A stretch of DNA of 64,000 nt, taken from Trichomonas vaginalis G3. Its lineage: Eukaryota > Parabasalia > Trichomonadida > Trichomonadidae. The stretch spans positions 3,906,001-3,970,000 of the forward strand of contig NC_067203.1 in NCBI RefSeq assembly GCF_026262505.1, written 5' to 3'. The position numbers and the translations under genes are program-made. This document shows, in pieces, positions 31,724-40,255 of the stretch. The number at the start of each line of letters is the position of its first letter. The stretch's first letter is position 1. The notes under the pieces were generated by a model. It did not search any database and had not been told where the DNA came from. It saw only the letters and a program-made list of their open reading frames with translations.

Positions 31724-32091
31724 CTTGTGTCACTTTTTTGATTTATTCTAAATTCAATTTCCAAAGTAAAAAAGAATATGAGTTATGCAATCAAAAATAG
31801 AACATTTAGAAGTTAAGAGAAGAACAAATTCAACATTCAGATTCTGAATGCTGAAAAAGAAACACAAAGGCTGTGATGATGAGTAATTGAAGCGTTCGAA
31901 TTCATTAAACGATCTCTAGCCCTCATTTGTAGATTATTGTGCTAGAATATGATCTGTTAAAGTAATCACACTATGCCAGCGACAATTGAATTGAATAAGA
32001 TTATTAGAAAGTTTGACATTTGTCTAAAAAAATCGAAGGATTAAACAAACATTTATTAGTATAGGAGAACAAACAAAAATAATTTCATAAA
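31724..32091. other. Spacer between two minus-strand genes
   Basis: This 368-base AT-rich spacer must hold the promoter of the glycosyltransferase gene and the 3' end of the phosphatase gene. A word AAAAAAGTGACAC lies within 20 bases of the glycosyltransferase ATG. Nothing else stands out. Confidence 0.4.
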
Positions 32092-33171
32092 TTAGCTACA
32101 TAATAGAAGGGCATCTTTTGAAGAGGTATTTTCAATAGATTTACTTTCACAATCACTAGCATGATCGTGAACTAGATCAATTTCGGATTTTGGCTCATCT
32201 GTTTCTTCTGATTTTGAATTTAATTTTTCAATAAGCCATGGGGGTAATACTGGTCTCCATTTTGACTTTTCTTCTGGAGACATTAATGAAAATCGGGTAA
32301 CTGTTACATTAAGATTATTTGAGACATTAATTATCGCACCTCCATTTTTCTTATCACAGTAATCTGTGTTGCTGAATACGGTAATGCATTCATCTGTTGG
32401 GAATGGAAAACTGTATCCATCGTAAGACTCATGAGATCTAAGAATCAGATCGAGATCATTCTTTATTAAGAATTTTCGAGTAGCTTGTACATTAAAAGTC
32501 CAACCGCAGCCTCGTGGATTCCTTTCGAATTCATTGCTCATATTTCTTGGATCGCTCCAGACTATATCAGCAAAAATTGATGTCTCTGTGATTTCATCTG
32601 GTTTAAGTCTCTTTCTGAAATCCGAAACGTCTTTCATTGATGGTCCAATGCCACCATGAACACATAATATCCTTTTTCCCACAATTCCAATTATGGGTAA
32701 TTGTTGGAATACTTTTTGGAAATTATAAAACAAGGCAGTTGAATACTTACTAATGATTTCATCCAAGAAACCATAACATTTTGATACATGTTCAATTTCA
32801 TGATTGCCACGAAGAAGATAAATATTTGAAGGGAACTTAACTTTAAAAGCAAATAGTAACGTCATTACCTCAAAGCTGTTTGTCCCTCGATCGACATAAT
32901 CCCCTAAGAATATATATCTTTCTTTTGGTGGATAGCCTAGTAATTCAAAGATTCGAAGTAAGTCGTCAATGTTACCGTGTAAATCTCCAACGACATGAAT
33001 ATTTGCTGCAACATCTAATAGAACAGGCTCATCTGCAAGGACAGAATACGCCTTATCAAGAACATTTTGAACTTGATCTTCAGATATAACCTTTGATATA
33101 TTACAATTCTTGTCAGAACGTGAAAGTATGATCTTCTTGATTACGTATTCCATAAGATCAAAATCTCTCAT
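32092..33171 (-). CDS. PPP-family serine/threonine protein phosphatase (PP1-like)
   Basis: All metal-binding and catalytic motifs of PPP phosphatases are present in order: GDLHG (residues 62-66), GDYVDRG (90-96), RGNHE (121-125), the His of VHGG (172) and RSHE (245-248). The order GDLHGNIDDLLRIFELLGYPP and WSDPRN place it nearer PP1/PP2A than calcineurin. The C-terminal 60 residues (SKSEETDEPKSEIDLVHDHA and on) are an acidic tail not found in PP1. Phosphatases of this type are expanded in trichomonads. The ATG at 33171 starts at MRDFDLMEYVIKKI. It is divergent from the Sds3-like gene with only 126 bases between them. Confidence 0.93.
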   Translation of the reverse strand: MRDFDLMEYVIKKIILSRSDKNCNISKVISEDQVQNVLDKAYSVLADEPVLLDVAANIHVVGDLHGNIDDLLRIFELLGYPPKERYIFLGDYVDRGTNSFEVMTLLFAFKVKFPSNIYLLRGNHEIEHVSKCYGFLDEIISKYSTALFYNFQKVFQQLPIIGIVGKRILCVHGGIGPSMKDVSDFRKRLKPDEITETSIFADIVWSDPRNMSNEFERNPRGCGWTFNVQATRKFLIKNDLDLILRSHESYDGYSFPFPTDECITVFSNTDYCDKKNGGAIINVSNNLNVTVTRFSLMSPEEKSKWRPVLPPWLIEKLNSKSEETDEPKSEIDLVHDHASDCESKSIENTSSKDALLLCS

Positions 33172-33297
33172 GAATTTTCGACAGAGAAAAGGTGAACTTC
33201 GCCTAATGTAAACGATAATTCCCTCAATTTCCCCGCCAAAAAAATCATGAGATCATTTTTGTAAAGTGTCAAAAATCGGTTTTTGTAAATTCCAAAA
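33172..33297. promoter_or_regulatory. Bidirectional promoter, phosphatase and Sds3-like genes
   Basis: Two divergent ATGs are 126 bases apart, so both promoters must fit in this gap. It contains AAAGTGTCAAAAAT at 33263-33276, 22 bases before the plus-strand ATG. The minus-strand leader reads TTCACCTTTT about 20 bases before its ATG. Confidence 0.6.
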
Positions 33298-33849
33298 ATG
33301 ACAAACATGTTCCAGAGTGTTGCCGAAATTGAAATTCCAAATGACCTTTCGGATGTAGACAAAGCCGAATTTACGGCTTTCAAACTCGCTTTAGTTGATC
33401 TCGAAAAAGAATGGAATCAACTTCAAGATGGAACTAATCCAGATCAGCAAACTTGCCTTTCTATAATTAATGATGTTAAAGAAAAGAGAATTGCTCAGGC
33501 AGATGAGCGCTATAAACTTAGAACAGAGATTATTGAGAAACAGACTGAAAAAGAAAGAGAAAAGATTAAACAAGAACAAGAAGAATACAAGAAATTATTA
33601 TTCGAACGCCTTGTAAGATCATACTATCAAGCTTACCAAAGTGTTACAGCACAGCTTAAAGATTTAATGGGAAAGGATTATAGCCAATACATATCTCAAA
33701 ATGGAATCACATTTCCAAATATCCCAAGTGAAGTTCAAATGCGTACTAGAATGCAGCCTAACGAAGAAGCAAAGATAAAATTAACTCCGGCTGAAAATGA
33801 ACATGATATGCGTCTTATCCAACAGATAATTCAAGGAGCTGATCAGTAA
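33298..33849 (+). CDS. Sds3-like coiled-coil protein (putative Sin3-HDAC subunit)
   Basis: The 183-residue protein begins with an acidic segment (DLSDVDKAEFTAFKLALVDL), then a long coiled coil from about 28 to 115 with the order DVKEKRIAQADERYKLRTEI and ERLVRSYYQAYQSV. This spacing of a Leu-rich start, an R-I-A-x-ADERY-like turn and a charged helix is that of the Sds3/BRMS1 family, scaffold subunits that dimerise the Sin3 histone deacetylase complex. The assignment rests on helix pattern rather than on invariant residues, so a generic coiled-coil protein is possible. It starts at the ATG at 33298; a second ATG three codons on could serve too. Confidence 0.5.
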   Translation: MTNMFQSVAEIEIPNDLSDVDKAEFTAFKLALVDLEKEWNQLQDGTNPDQQTCLSIINDVKEKRIAQADERYKLRTEIIEKQTEKEREKIKQEQEEYKKLLFERLVRSYYQAYQSVTAQLKDLMGKDYSQYISQNGITFPNIPSEVQMRTRMQPNEEAKIKLTPAENEHDMRLIQQIIQGADQ

Positions 33850-34030
33850 ATGTGCTCCTTAATATCGTTACAAATTGTTAAAAGTATTTTTGTTCGATAC
33901 AAATAAATATTAAATAAATTTTATAAATGTATGTAAATTGAAACATCATAGCTTCAAAAATAAGACTAAAAACACTTAGAGAAATACATTTCAATCAAAG
34001 AACTTTAATAATAAATATAATACATAAAAC

Positions 34031-35263
34031 TTAATCTAAATTGGCTTGAGCGATAGCTTTCTTAGCCTGAGCACGCTTCTCCGCTTCTAATATTGCAATT
34101 TGTTGATCCATAGAATCCATTTGGGCTTCTAATGCAGACATTGTCTTTGAAAGTGCGACAATTTGATCTGTAATTTTATGCATGATTGCAACATACTTCT
34201 TTATACCAGTATTGCTACCAACATTAACAGTATTTGATGCCTGTATAGGAGATTGTGGCAATGGTTCTGGATCTTGTTCTAATGTCTCGTTAAATTTGCC
34301 AAGCCTTTCGATCTTACGCTTCTTTGGAGGAACTTTGATCATTACTGGTTCTGTCTTTCTTATAATTGGCTCATTCCAAAGGACGACACGATGATCTTCG
34401 CCACTTGTTGAAAACGTGGTGCCATCATAGGACCATCTAGCATAATTAATTGGTGCTGTATGGCATTTAAGAGTAAAGTATAAGTTTCTATTATCAGCAT
34501 CGCAAATTCCAATAAGATTATCTGTTGAAGCTGTAAGAAGAAGGAATTTAGAAGGATGGAAATCAATGGAAGTAACTGCTCCATGGTGAAGCGGGTCTTT
34601 GTTAAGAAATGCCTGGGTTCTTGTATCCCAAAGGAAAACATTACCATTTTCACAGCCACAAGCAACTGCAGTGCCTGTTTGCCTAATTGATGTAGATGTA
34701 ATTGGGTTTCCGATATCCAATTTGTTTGCTATTGTACCACTTCTGAGATCAAACAACCTGAAAGTTCCGTCAAAAGATCCTGTTAATGCAACAAGTCCGT
34801 CGCTTGATAAAGAAACGGAAGAAATGTGATTAGGATGTTGCTCTAAGTCGATTATTTTAGAGCAATGTGCTGGATCCCAGATAGATACTGTATTTTCCGA
34901 AGAGACAAGTAGTTTATCGAATTTATCAGAAAGTGCGATAGATGAAATTGGTGTTTCGCCTAATTTAATTGATGTAGAATCGCGTTGCTCATTTCCAACC
35001 CATAATCTCACTGTGCCATCAACGCTTCCTGATGCTAAGTATGGATCTTTCATGCATGTTTCAAGGCATGTGATAGCTCCTTTATGTCCATTAAGTTTTA
35101 TTACTTTTTTCGATCCGTTACATGGGAAAAGATTAATAATACCTGATGATAAACCTGCAGCAACATAACTGCTATCACCATAAGGGCACGAGCACAGTAT
35201 TTCTCCCTTTTGAATGATTAATGATTTCCTAACTGTTGCTTCTCTCTCTACACTCGAATCCAT
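34031..35263 (-). CDS. WD40 protein, POC1-like (basal body component)
   Basis: About seven WD40 repeats fill residues 20-300; the second shows GHKGAITCLETCMKDPYLAS then DGTVRLW, the last YARWSYDGTTFSTSGEDH then RVVLW. A basic and proline-rich linker follows, and the C-terminal 50 residues are a coiled coil (HKITDQIVALSKTMSALEAQ). Seven WD repeats with a C-terminal coiled coil is the layout of POC1, a protein that stabilises centriole and basal body triplets. Trichomonads carry several flagella on basal bodies, so this is expected. A different seven-blade WD40 scaffold cannot be excluded. The ATG at 35263 begins MDSSVEREATVRKSL. Confidence 0.7.
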   Translation of the reverse strand: MDSSVEREATVRKSLIIQKGEILCSCPYGDSSYVAAGLSSGIINLFPCNGSKKVIKLNGHKGAITCLETCMKDPYLASGSVDGTVRLWVGNEQRDSTSIKLGETPISSIALSDKFDKLLVSSENTVSIWDPAHCSKIIDLEQHPNHISSVSLSSDGLVALTGSFDGTFRLFDLRSGTIANKLDIGNPITSTSIRQTGTAVACGCENGNVFLWDTRTQAFLNKDPLHHGAVTSIDFHPSKFLLLTASTDNLIGICDADNRNLYFTLKCHTAPINYARWSYDGTTFSTSGEDHRVVLWNEPIIRKTEPVMIKVPPKKRKIERLGKFNETLEQDPEPLPQSPIQASNTVNVGSNTGIKKYVAIMHKITDQIVALSKTMSALEAQMDSMDQQIAILEAEKRAQAKKAIAQANLD

Positions 35264-36130
35264 AATTAATAGACGTTTATTTATTCAACAAAAGATAGCT
35301 TAGCCAAACTGAGAAAAGTAATTATCTGATTTTGGTGATGAATATGTATTAGCCATATACTATGGAAGTTGTACATGAAGAAGAAGGTATAAATTACTAA
35401 TGATATTTTTTCCATACTCTATTTAATAGTACAATCATTTCTAATATCCCATCAAATAAAGAAAATAATCTTAGATAATATATTGAATAACTAAACTTGA
35501 TTTTGCTTATATAAAAAATAAAAAGCTTTATCTTTGTTTACCATAAGAGCTTTCTGATAAGTATATTGATGTAATATGATATTATTAAGCATTACAAAAG
35601 CAGTGTAAGGGGATTTTCCCTTATAAACTCTATATTTCATGAAATAAATTTTGAAATTCTCTTAATAAACCTCATTAATTCAGAAATCACTCGTTATTCT
35701 GAGTTGCTGTATTGATTATATTAGTATCGTTGCTGTAAATTAGCTCCATTCCTTCCCTCGAATTCCAAAAAAATTTGAAAATTTCAAAAATGAATATAAA
35801 AAATAAGAATATTTAATCAAAATAAGAAAATTGAATATTTTTTGGAATGACAAACATCCATTATTTTAAAGAATACTACAAAATATTTTATTAAGTATCA
35901 AAAATGATACGAATTGAGTTTTTTTAATCAAAATTAATTAAAAAATCTAATTTCAGTTCAATCTATTGTTACTTATTTTCTCAATACTTCTTTTGCAGAA
36001 TGATTTATATGATAAAGTCTAATTATATTGGGGAAATTTCATTTGATTCTTTTTTTTCTAAGTGTGATCATCACCCAATTATATACTTCCATTAACAATA
36101 ATATTTTGCATTTACAAAATTTCATTTTAA
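35264..36130. other. Intergenic region, nothing recognised
   Basis: An AT-rich stretch between divergent genes with no believable frame. TTTCATTTTAAATG spans the start of the next gene, and TTCATTTT just before the ATG at 36131 fits a trichomonad initiator (TCA, pyrimidine, T). Confidence 0.5.
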
Positions 36131-36445
36131 ATGAGTGCTGCGAATTCGAATACATCAGGAAACAAACAATTAACTGATAAGCAGCTTGGCGACTTAAATG
36201 TTTCATCGTGCTTTAAGCAAGTGATACCAATTGTTCAGGGAATTTCATCAGCTCATCAAGAAAATTCAGATTTATTATATTCAATCATAACATATGATGT
36301 TGAAAATAAGATGAACAATACAGCAGACACATTAGAAACATCACAAAATGAATTAGATGAAATGACATCATCAACAAATGATGCTTTAGAGAAACTCAAA
36401 AAAATGACCGAATCAATTCACCAAAAATGCCAGAAATTGAACTAA
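36131..36445 (+). CDS. Small coiled-coil protein of unknown function
   Basis: A 104-residue protein with a polar N-terminus (MSAANSNTSGNKQLTDKQLG) followed by two helices: VIPIVQGISSAHQENSDLL and a heptad-rich C-terminal helix (NTADTLETSQNELDEMTSST). Size and helix pattern resemble subunits of small coiled-coil assemblies such as BLOC/BORC or kinetochore complexes, but I cannot choose one. Support for a real gene comes from gene-like codon use, an initiator-like TTCATTTT just before the ATG, and a clean stop followed by non-coding DNA. Confidence 0.6.
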   Translation: MSAANSNTSGNKQLTDKQLGDLNVSSCFKQVIPIVQGISSAHQENSDLLYSIITYDVENKMNNTADTLETSQNELDEMTSSTNDALEKLKKMTESIHQKCQKLN

Positions 36446-37074
36446 CATACATAACGTGACAATCGGATCGCAATTCTTAGCTATATTTCTTCATTTATTT
36501 GATCATTTTTCCTTAATCTTAATGATTTTAGGTATTTACAATACGTATAACTATGCATAATCTTAGGAAACATACATTTTCTAATCAAATTCAATCCATT
36601 TCAAATTTTATTTTTACAAATCTTTCTCATCATCAAATTACGTTCAAAATACATCCTGGTCCAGTTTACCTTCAATTTAAGAATGCATTATCTTACGAAA
36701 TACTCTCAATTTTCATTATGCGACGATTTTACATATTGTATTTGATTTTCAGACAAATAACATATGATAGCAATAATATCAACCAAGATTTGCGATATTT
36801 TACTTTGTTTTTAAACTGTTTTTATTAGATTATTTAATATTTTTTTTTTATTAAAGGTAATTCCTTAAAAGATATATGAACTCAGAGCAACATTGAGTAA
36901 ATCCTTCTATTTCAGCTAACAAATATCTTAATCGGAAATTCATTTTCAAATTTCATTTCAATTTTTCATAGAAACAAATAACCTAGATCAACCACATGTT
37001 ATAATCTTAATAAGGATGCTCCATTTAAACATTTAGTCTATCATATTTAAATAAAAACATAGAAATTTATTTTT
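36446..37074. other. Intergenic region, nothing recognised
   Basis: The 3' ends of two converging genes meet here. One frame (36553-36828) is open for 91 codons but reads as hydrophobic low-complexity sequence and is probably chance. Confidence 0.5.
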
Positions 37075-38583
37075 TTATTCTTGAAGGAAGTTAAGGAGGT
37101 CAGGCATTGTTACCTTAACTGTTTTATCATGTATCAAATCATTCATAGCTGTAATACTCTCGGTGAGATTCTTAACACTTTCTCTTTGCCTTTCTTTCCA
37201 CTTTCCTTGTCCATCAATGATTGCTTCAGTTAAAATGTGGCTCTTATTCTTAGTTTCAACTGGTTTTGTAAGAAAATCTGTAATTGGCTTTGGATTCTGA
37301 GAAACATTGATGTTATCAATATCATCATCTTCTTCTATTTCTCTCAAATCAACATCTACAGGACCAGACATTGTTTTAAGCTTACCGCCAATCATTCCAG
37401 CGAAACTAAATGGAGCAACGTTCTTGAATTTTCCACTCATCATCATTGGAGTGTAGTCTTGAGGTTGCAAAGCCATAATAGAGCTCCTTCCAATCTCTAT
37501 ATCAAGATCAGGAAGATCAATTGGCCTTGGAACAAGTTCAGATGGAGGTTCATGCGAATATAAAATTGTTTCACGTGGATATTGAACAATTTTCGATGTT
37601 TGTGAAACAAATGATAAATTCATCGAACTCTGTTGCTTGACTTTAGTTGATGAACGTGCAGATTGTGTTGGAGATGATGTCGGTTCAGCAATAATTGAAA
37701 TATTTTCTTCTGTTGTAGGAACAACTCTTTCTTGTATGGGCTGTTCTTCACGAACGGTTGGGAATATATCTGGTGGAGTAACAGTAAATGGAACAAAGGC
37801 ATTGATTTCAGTCCTGTTGAACGGAGTGAGCGAAAATCTTTCGATTAATGTTGGCTCATATAATGGAAATTCATGATCAGGCGAATGAGGAGCAATATTA
37901 ATCTCAGGGTATAATAGAGGGACAAGAGGAGGATCTATAATGAATTTAATTGGATCGTTTGCGATTTCAATTTGTACGTTTAAAAGTTCTGATTTTGAAA
38001 AATTTGAGTTCAGTCTTATGGTATTTGATAGACTGGATGAGGCTTTGGGCTTTGTTTCACGTAAAAATTGATTGATTTGTTGAATTCTCTTTTTTGCGCG
38101 ATTTTCTATAAGAATTTGAGAGATGCATGCTTTGAATTCTTCAATATGAGTGAATTTTGATGTGAAATTAGTGTTTAGAAGAGGATCAAATGTTGGTGTA
38201 AATCCGTTATCAATTCGAGATGGAAGTGTTGAAAGAGTCTTTGATTGTCTTTGAGTAAGCTGGCGCTTTGTTTCGCTTTCTTTAAATGATTCTAAGTTCT
38301 GCTCTCTCGTTTCTTCGATTTGTGTAATTTGATCATCTTCATATGATTGAATTATTGGTGTATTATCGCATTTTAACTCCTTGTTTCGTATAAATAAGAT
38401 TGTTTCTTCGTACATTTTAAGAAAAAGAGATTCTTTTTCTTTCAATTCTAATTTCATAAAAGGTTTAGTAAGCGGAAATGTTACGTCTGTGAGCATGGAT
38501 TCATCAAAAGCTGGCGTTGCAACTGATCTTGCTGAGGAAACTGCACTCAAATTTTCGAGACTAAGTTTCCTCCCAGAATCCAT
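37075..38583 (-). CDS. Long, largely disordered protein; possible ciliary (CFAP221-like) protein
   Basis: The 502-residue protein starts MDSGRKLSLENLSAV. It has a charged helical region at 55-180 (KELKCDNTPIIQSYEDD, KACISQILIENRAKKRIQQI) and a proline-rich middle with repeated P-L-x-P patterns (FIIDPPLVPLLYPEINIAPH, then FVPFTVTPPDIFPTV). A Ser/Thr/Gln-rich linker and an acidic stretch (EIEEDDDIDN) follow. The proline-spaced beta segments recall CFAP221/PCDP1 and other axonemal proteins, but the match is by eye and weak. The frame is unbroken. The Polinton sits 116 bases upstream of its ATG, so its promoter may have been separated from more distant elements. Confidence 0.6.
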   Translation of the reverse strand: MDSGRKLSLENLSAVSSARSVATPAFDESMLTDVTFPLTKPFMKLELKEKESLFLKMYEETILFIRNKELKCDNTPIIQSYEDDQITQIEETREQNLESFKESETKRQLTQRQSKTLSTLPSRIDNGFTPTFDPLLNTNFTSKFTHIEEFKACISQILIENRAKKRIQQINQFLRETKPKASSSLSNTIRLNSNFSKSELLNVQIEIANDPIKFIIDPPLVPLLYPEINIAPHSPDHEFPLYEPTLIERFSLTPFNRTEINAFVPFTVTPPDIFPTVREEQPIQERVVPTTEENISIIAEPTSSPTQSARSSTKVKQQSSMNLSFVSQTSKIVQYPRETILYSHEPPSELVPRPIDLPDLDIEIGRSSIMALQPQDYTPMMMSGKFKNVAPFSFAGMIGGKLKTMSGPVDVDLREIEEDDDIDNINVSQNPKPITDFLTKPVETKNKSHILTEAIIDGQGKWKERQRESVKNLTESITAMNDLIHDKTVKVTMPDLLNFLQE

Positions 38584-38693
38584 TTTAAAAATTTTTAACG
38601 AATTTGCTTTAACTCAAGATTATAAATATATTCTTTCGCTATGCTATCGAAAAATACATAATTTCATTTCAAATTCTCTTGATATTTCAAAAT

Positions 38694-38699
38694 TATCAT
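38694..38699. repeat. Target-site duplication TATCAT, left copy
   Basis: TATCAT stands directly outside the left end of the Polinton and again at 57997-58002 outside the right end. Six bases is the duplication length known for Polintons. It fixes the element's ends to the base. Confidence 0.95.
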
Positions 38700-39225
38700 A
38701 GTAGTAGGATAGGGCGGGGTGTGTGACTTTTTTTGTAAACGTAAGAATTCATACAATATCGAGCGATTTTGTATCATTTTTTTAACATATTATTTTTAAA
38801 AATAATTTATTTTTTTATTCTTACATAAATGACCCAACAAGTAAAACCAGATAAAATAGATTATCGAATTTTAGAGGATGGTGTTCCTGTTTATATTCAA
38901 AGATTTAAAGGGAAGCAATATTATAGAATTGTTAATCCTGAATATCTTAAACATCAATTTAAAAAGGAAGACTGTGAATTATTAAACGCTAATGAATATG
39001 AAAATGCTAAATCAAAACTGAGATATAAATATATTGGAAGTGATGAAAGGTGTAAAGATAAAGATAAAGTTTATTCAGTTTCATATAATGAATGGAAAAC
39101 CAATAAGATAAGAAAACATTTAGGAGATTATGGGAAATGTTCTGAATTCTTTAAATCTAGTATATACGAGAGAGTAAAAGAAATTAGAAATAATTATTTT
39201 CATGAATAAAAAATAAAAAAATAAA
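38700..39225 (+). repeat. Polinton left terminal inverted repeat (526 bp)
   Basis: It is matched in inverse by 57471-57996 with two differences. It contains a 126-codon gene and, at 38751-38774, a 24-bp imperfect palindrome (20 of 24 positions self-complementary). The outer 25 bases are strikingly GC-rich for this genome. Confidence 0.95.
38829..39209 (+). CDS. Terminal-repeat protein, left copy (126 residues)
   Basis: A small basic, Tyr- and Lys-rich protein lying wholly inside the terminal repeat, so the element has two nearly identical copies, one at each end and pointing inward. I recognise no domain. A run of aromatic and charged residues (VYIQRFKGKQYYRIVNPEYL) could fold as a small beta-rich, DNA-binding module. 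Location in the end repeats suggests a role in end recognition or early expression, which is inference. The start has the element's shared motif (TTTTTTATTCTTACATAAATG). Confidence 0.75.
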   Translation: MTQQVKPDKIDYRILEDGVPVYIQRFKGKQYYRIVNPEYLKHQFKKEDCELLNANEYENAKSKLRYKYIGSDERCKDKDKVYSVSYNEWKTNKIRKHLGDYGKCSEFFKSSIYERVKEIRNNYFHE

Positions 39226-39268
39226 CGAGAAAAAGAATTTGATGAGTTCAACATTGAACTTTAAGAAA

Positions 39269-39637
39269 CTAATGATTATTTGAATTTATGAAATCAATTA
39301 TCTGATTTACTCTTTCTTCAATCTCTTCTATTCTTTTTGTTAAATCATCTATTTTCATTAATGAGGTGATTCTTGATTGAGGAATAGATTTCAAACTAAC
39401 CACTCCTTTTATTTTTGAAATTTTGAATCCATCAACTTTAAACATTTTATTCAATTTACATGTTGTCAATTCTTCAAATAATTTTTTATTGTTAGCATAA
39501 TAGTCATTAAATTCTTCAACAGATGAAAAAATTTTTATTTCAGTAATTGGTTTAACAACGTTTATTTTTTGTTGAACATTTTCACTTTCATTTATTTCTT
39601 CCTCCTCTGTTTCATTTATTTTTAAAATCGGTTTCAT
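39269..39637 (-). CDS. Polinton protein, 122 residues, unknown
   Basis: An acidic N-terminus (NETEEEEINESEN) is followed by a compact domain, VEEFNDYYANNKKLFEEL then TTCKLNKMFKVDGFKISKIK, and a C-terminal coiled coil (DDLTKRIEEIEERVNQII). The middle domain, with its LNKMFKVDGFKI run, has the look of a conserved virus-like module, possibly nucleic-acid binding. Its minus-strand start is preceded by TTTTTATTTAATGATAAATG, the shared motif of the element. Confidence 0.6.
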   Translation of the reverse strand: MKPILKINETEEEEINESENVQQKINVVKPITEIKIFSSVEEFNDYYANNKKLFEELTTCKLNKMFKVDGFKISKIKGVVSLKSIPQSRITSLMKIDDLTKRIEEIEERVNQIIDFINSNNH

Positions 39638-39703
39638 TTATCATTAAATAAAAATTAGAATATAAGTGATGAAATATATTTTTTAATTAATATTAAATCA
39701 GAA

Positions 39704-39940
39704 ATGGCGGCAGGATTCTTTAAAAAATTATGGGATGGAATTAAGAAAGCTGCAGGTTGGGTTCATAAAAATATTATTAAACCCGTTGCAAACTTTTTGG
39801 CACCAGTAGCGAAAACGGCAGGAACTATCATAGGTGGAGTATTAGGTACTAAAGCAGGTAATCCGGCGATGGGAGCACAAGCAGGTAACGCAGTTGGTGG
39901 AATTGCTGAAGGAATACTTAATAAAATAGGGGGTAGATAG
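39704..39940 (+). CDS. Small amphipathic, glycine-rich Polinton protein (minor-capsid-like)
   Basis: The 78-residue protein begins MAAGFFKKLWDGIKKAAGWV, an amphipathic helix with Trp and Lys, and continues with a Gly/Ala-rich hydrophobic part (TIIGGVLGTKAG, AGNAVGGIAEGILNKIGG). This is the style of membrane-active minor capsid proteins such as adenovirus protein VI and of pX-like core peptides. It lies next to the capsid gene. A second, shorter frame with the same N-terminus lies at 40031-40186 on the other strand. Confidence 0.65.
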   Translation: MAAGFFKKLWDGIKKAAGWVHKNIIKPVANFLAPVAKTAGTIIGGVLGTKAGNPAMGAQAGNAVGGIAEGILNKIGGR

Positions 39941-40030
39941 TGGAAAAATAAATATTATTTTAAAATTATTTTTATCTTAGTATCGGTTGTAGTCTTTGAT
40001 AAACTTTTTCTCCTTTATTTAATATTTCTC

Positions 40031-40186
40031 TTATTGGGCGGCTTTTGGCGTTATTGATTCAGCAACGTCACTAATTGCTTCTTTATTCTTAAATATCCAA
40101 TTTGCTCCTTTCTTCATTGTTTCCCAAACTTTATGCGCTCCTCTTTTTACTTTATCCCACAGTTTCTTAAATATACCTGCAGCCAT
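40031..40186 (-). CDS. Second, shorter amphipathic protein (51 residues), paralogue of the one at 39704
   Basis: Read on the minus strand this gives MAAGIFKKLWDKVKRGAHKV, then WETMKKGANWIFKNKEA and a tail ending PKAAQ. The first 17 residues match the plus-strand protein at 39704-39940 at about two positions in three, so the two small genes are a converging pair of paralogues. It is too short to be found by length alone, and the similarity is the evidence that it is real. Confidence 0.6.
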   Translation of the reverse strand: MAAGIFKKLWDKVKRGAHKVWETMKKGANWIFKNKEAISDVAESITPKAAQ

Positions 40187-40255
40187 AGTTGATTATTTCA
40201 TTAAAATTAAAAATTCATTTTCATCTTTTAATTTTGATTTTTTATTTAATAATAA

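Noticed and set aside
36553-36828. 91-codon open frame between converging genes
   Set aside because: Reads as hydrophobic low-complexity sequence with composition of intergenic DNA.
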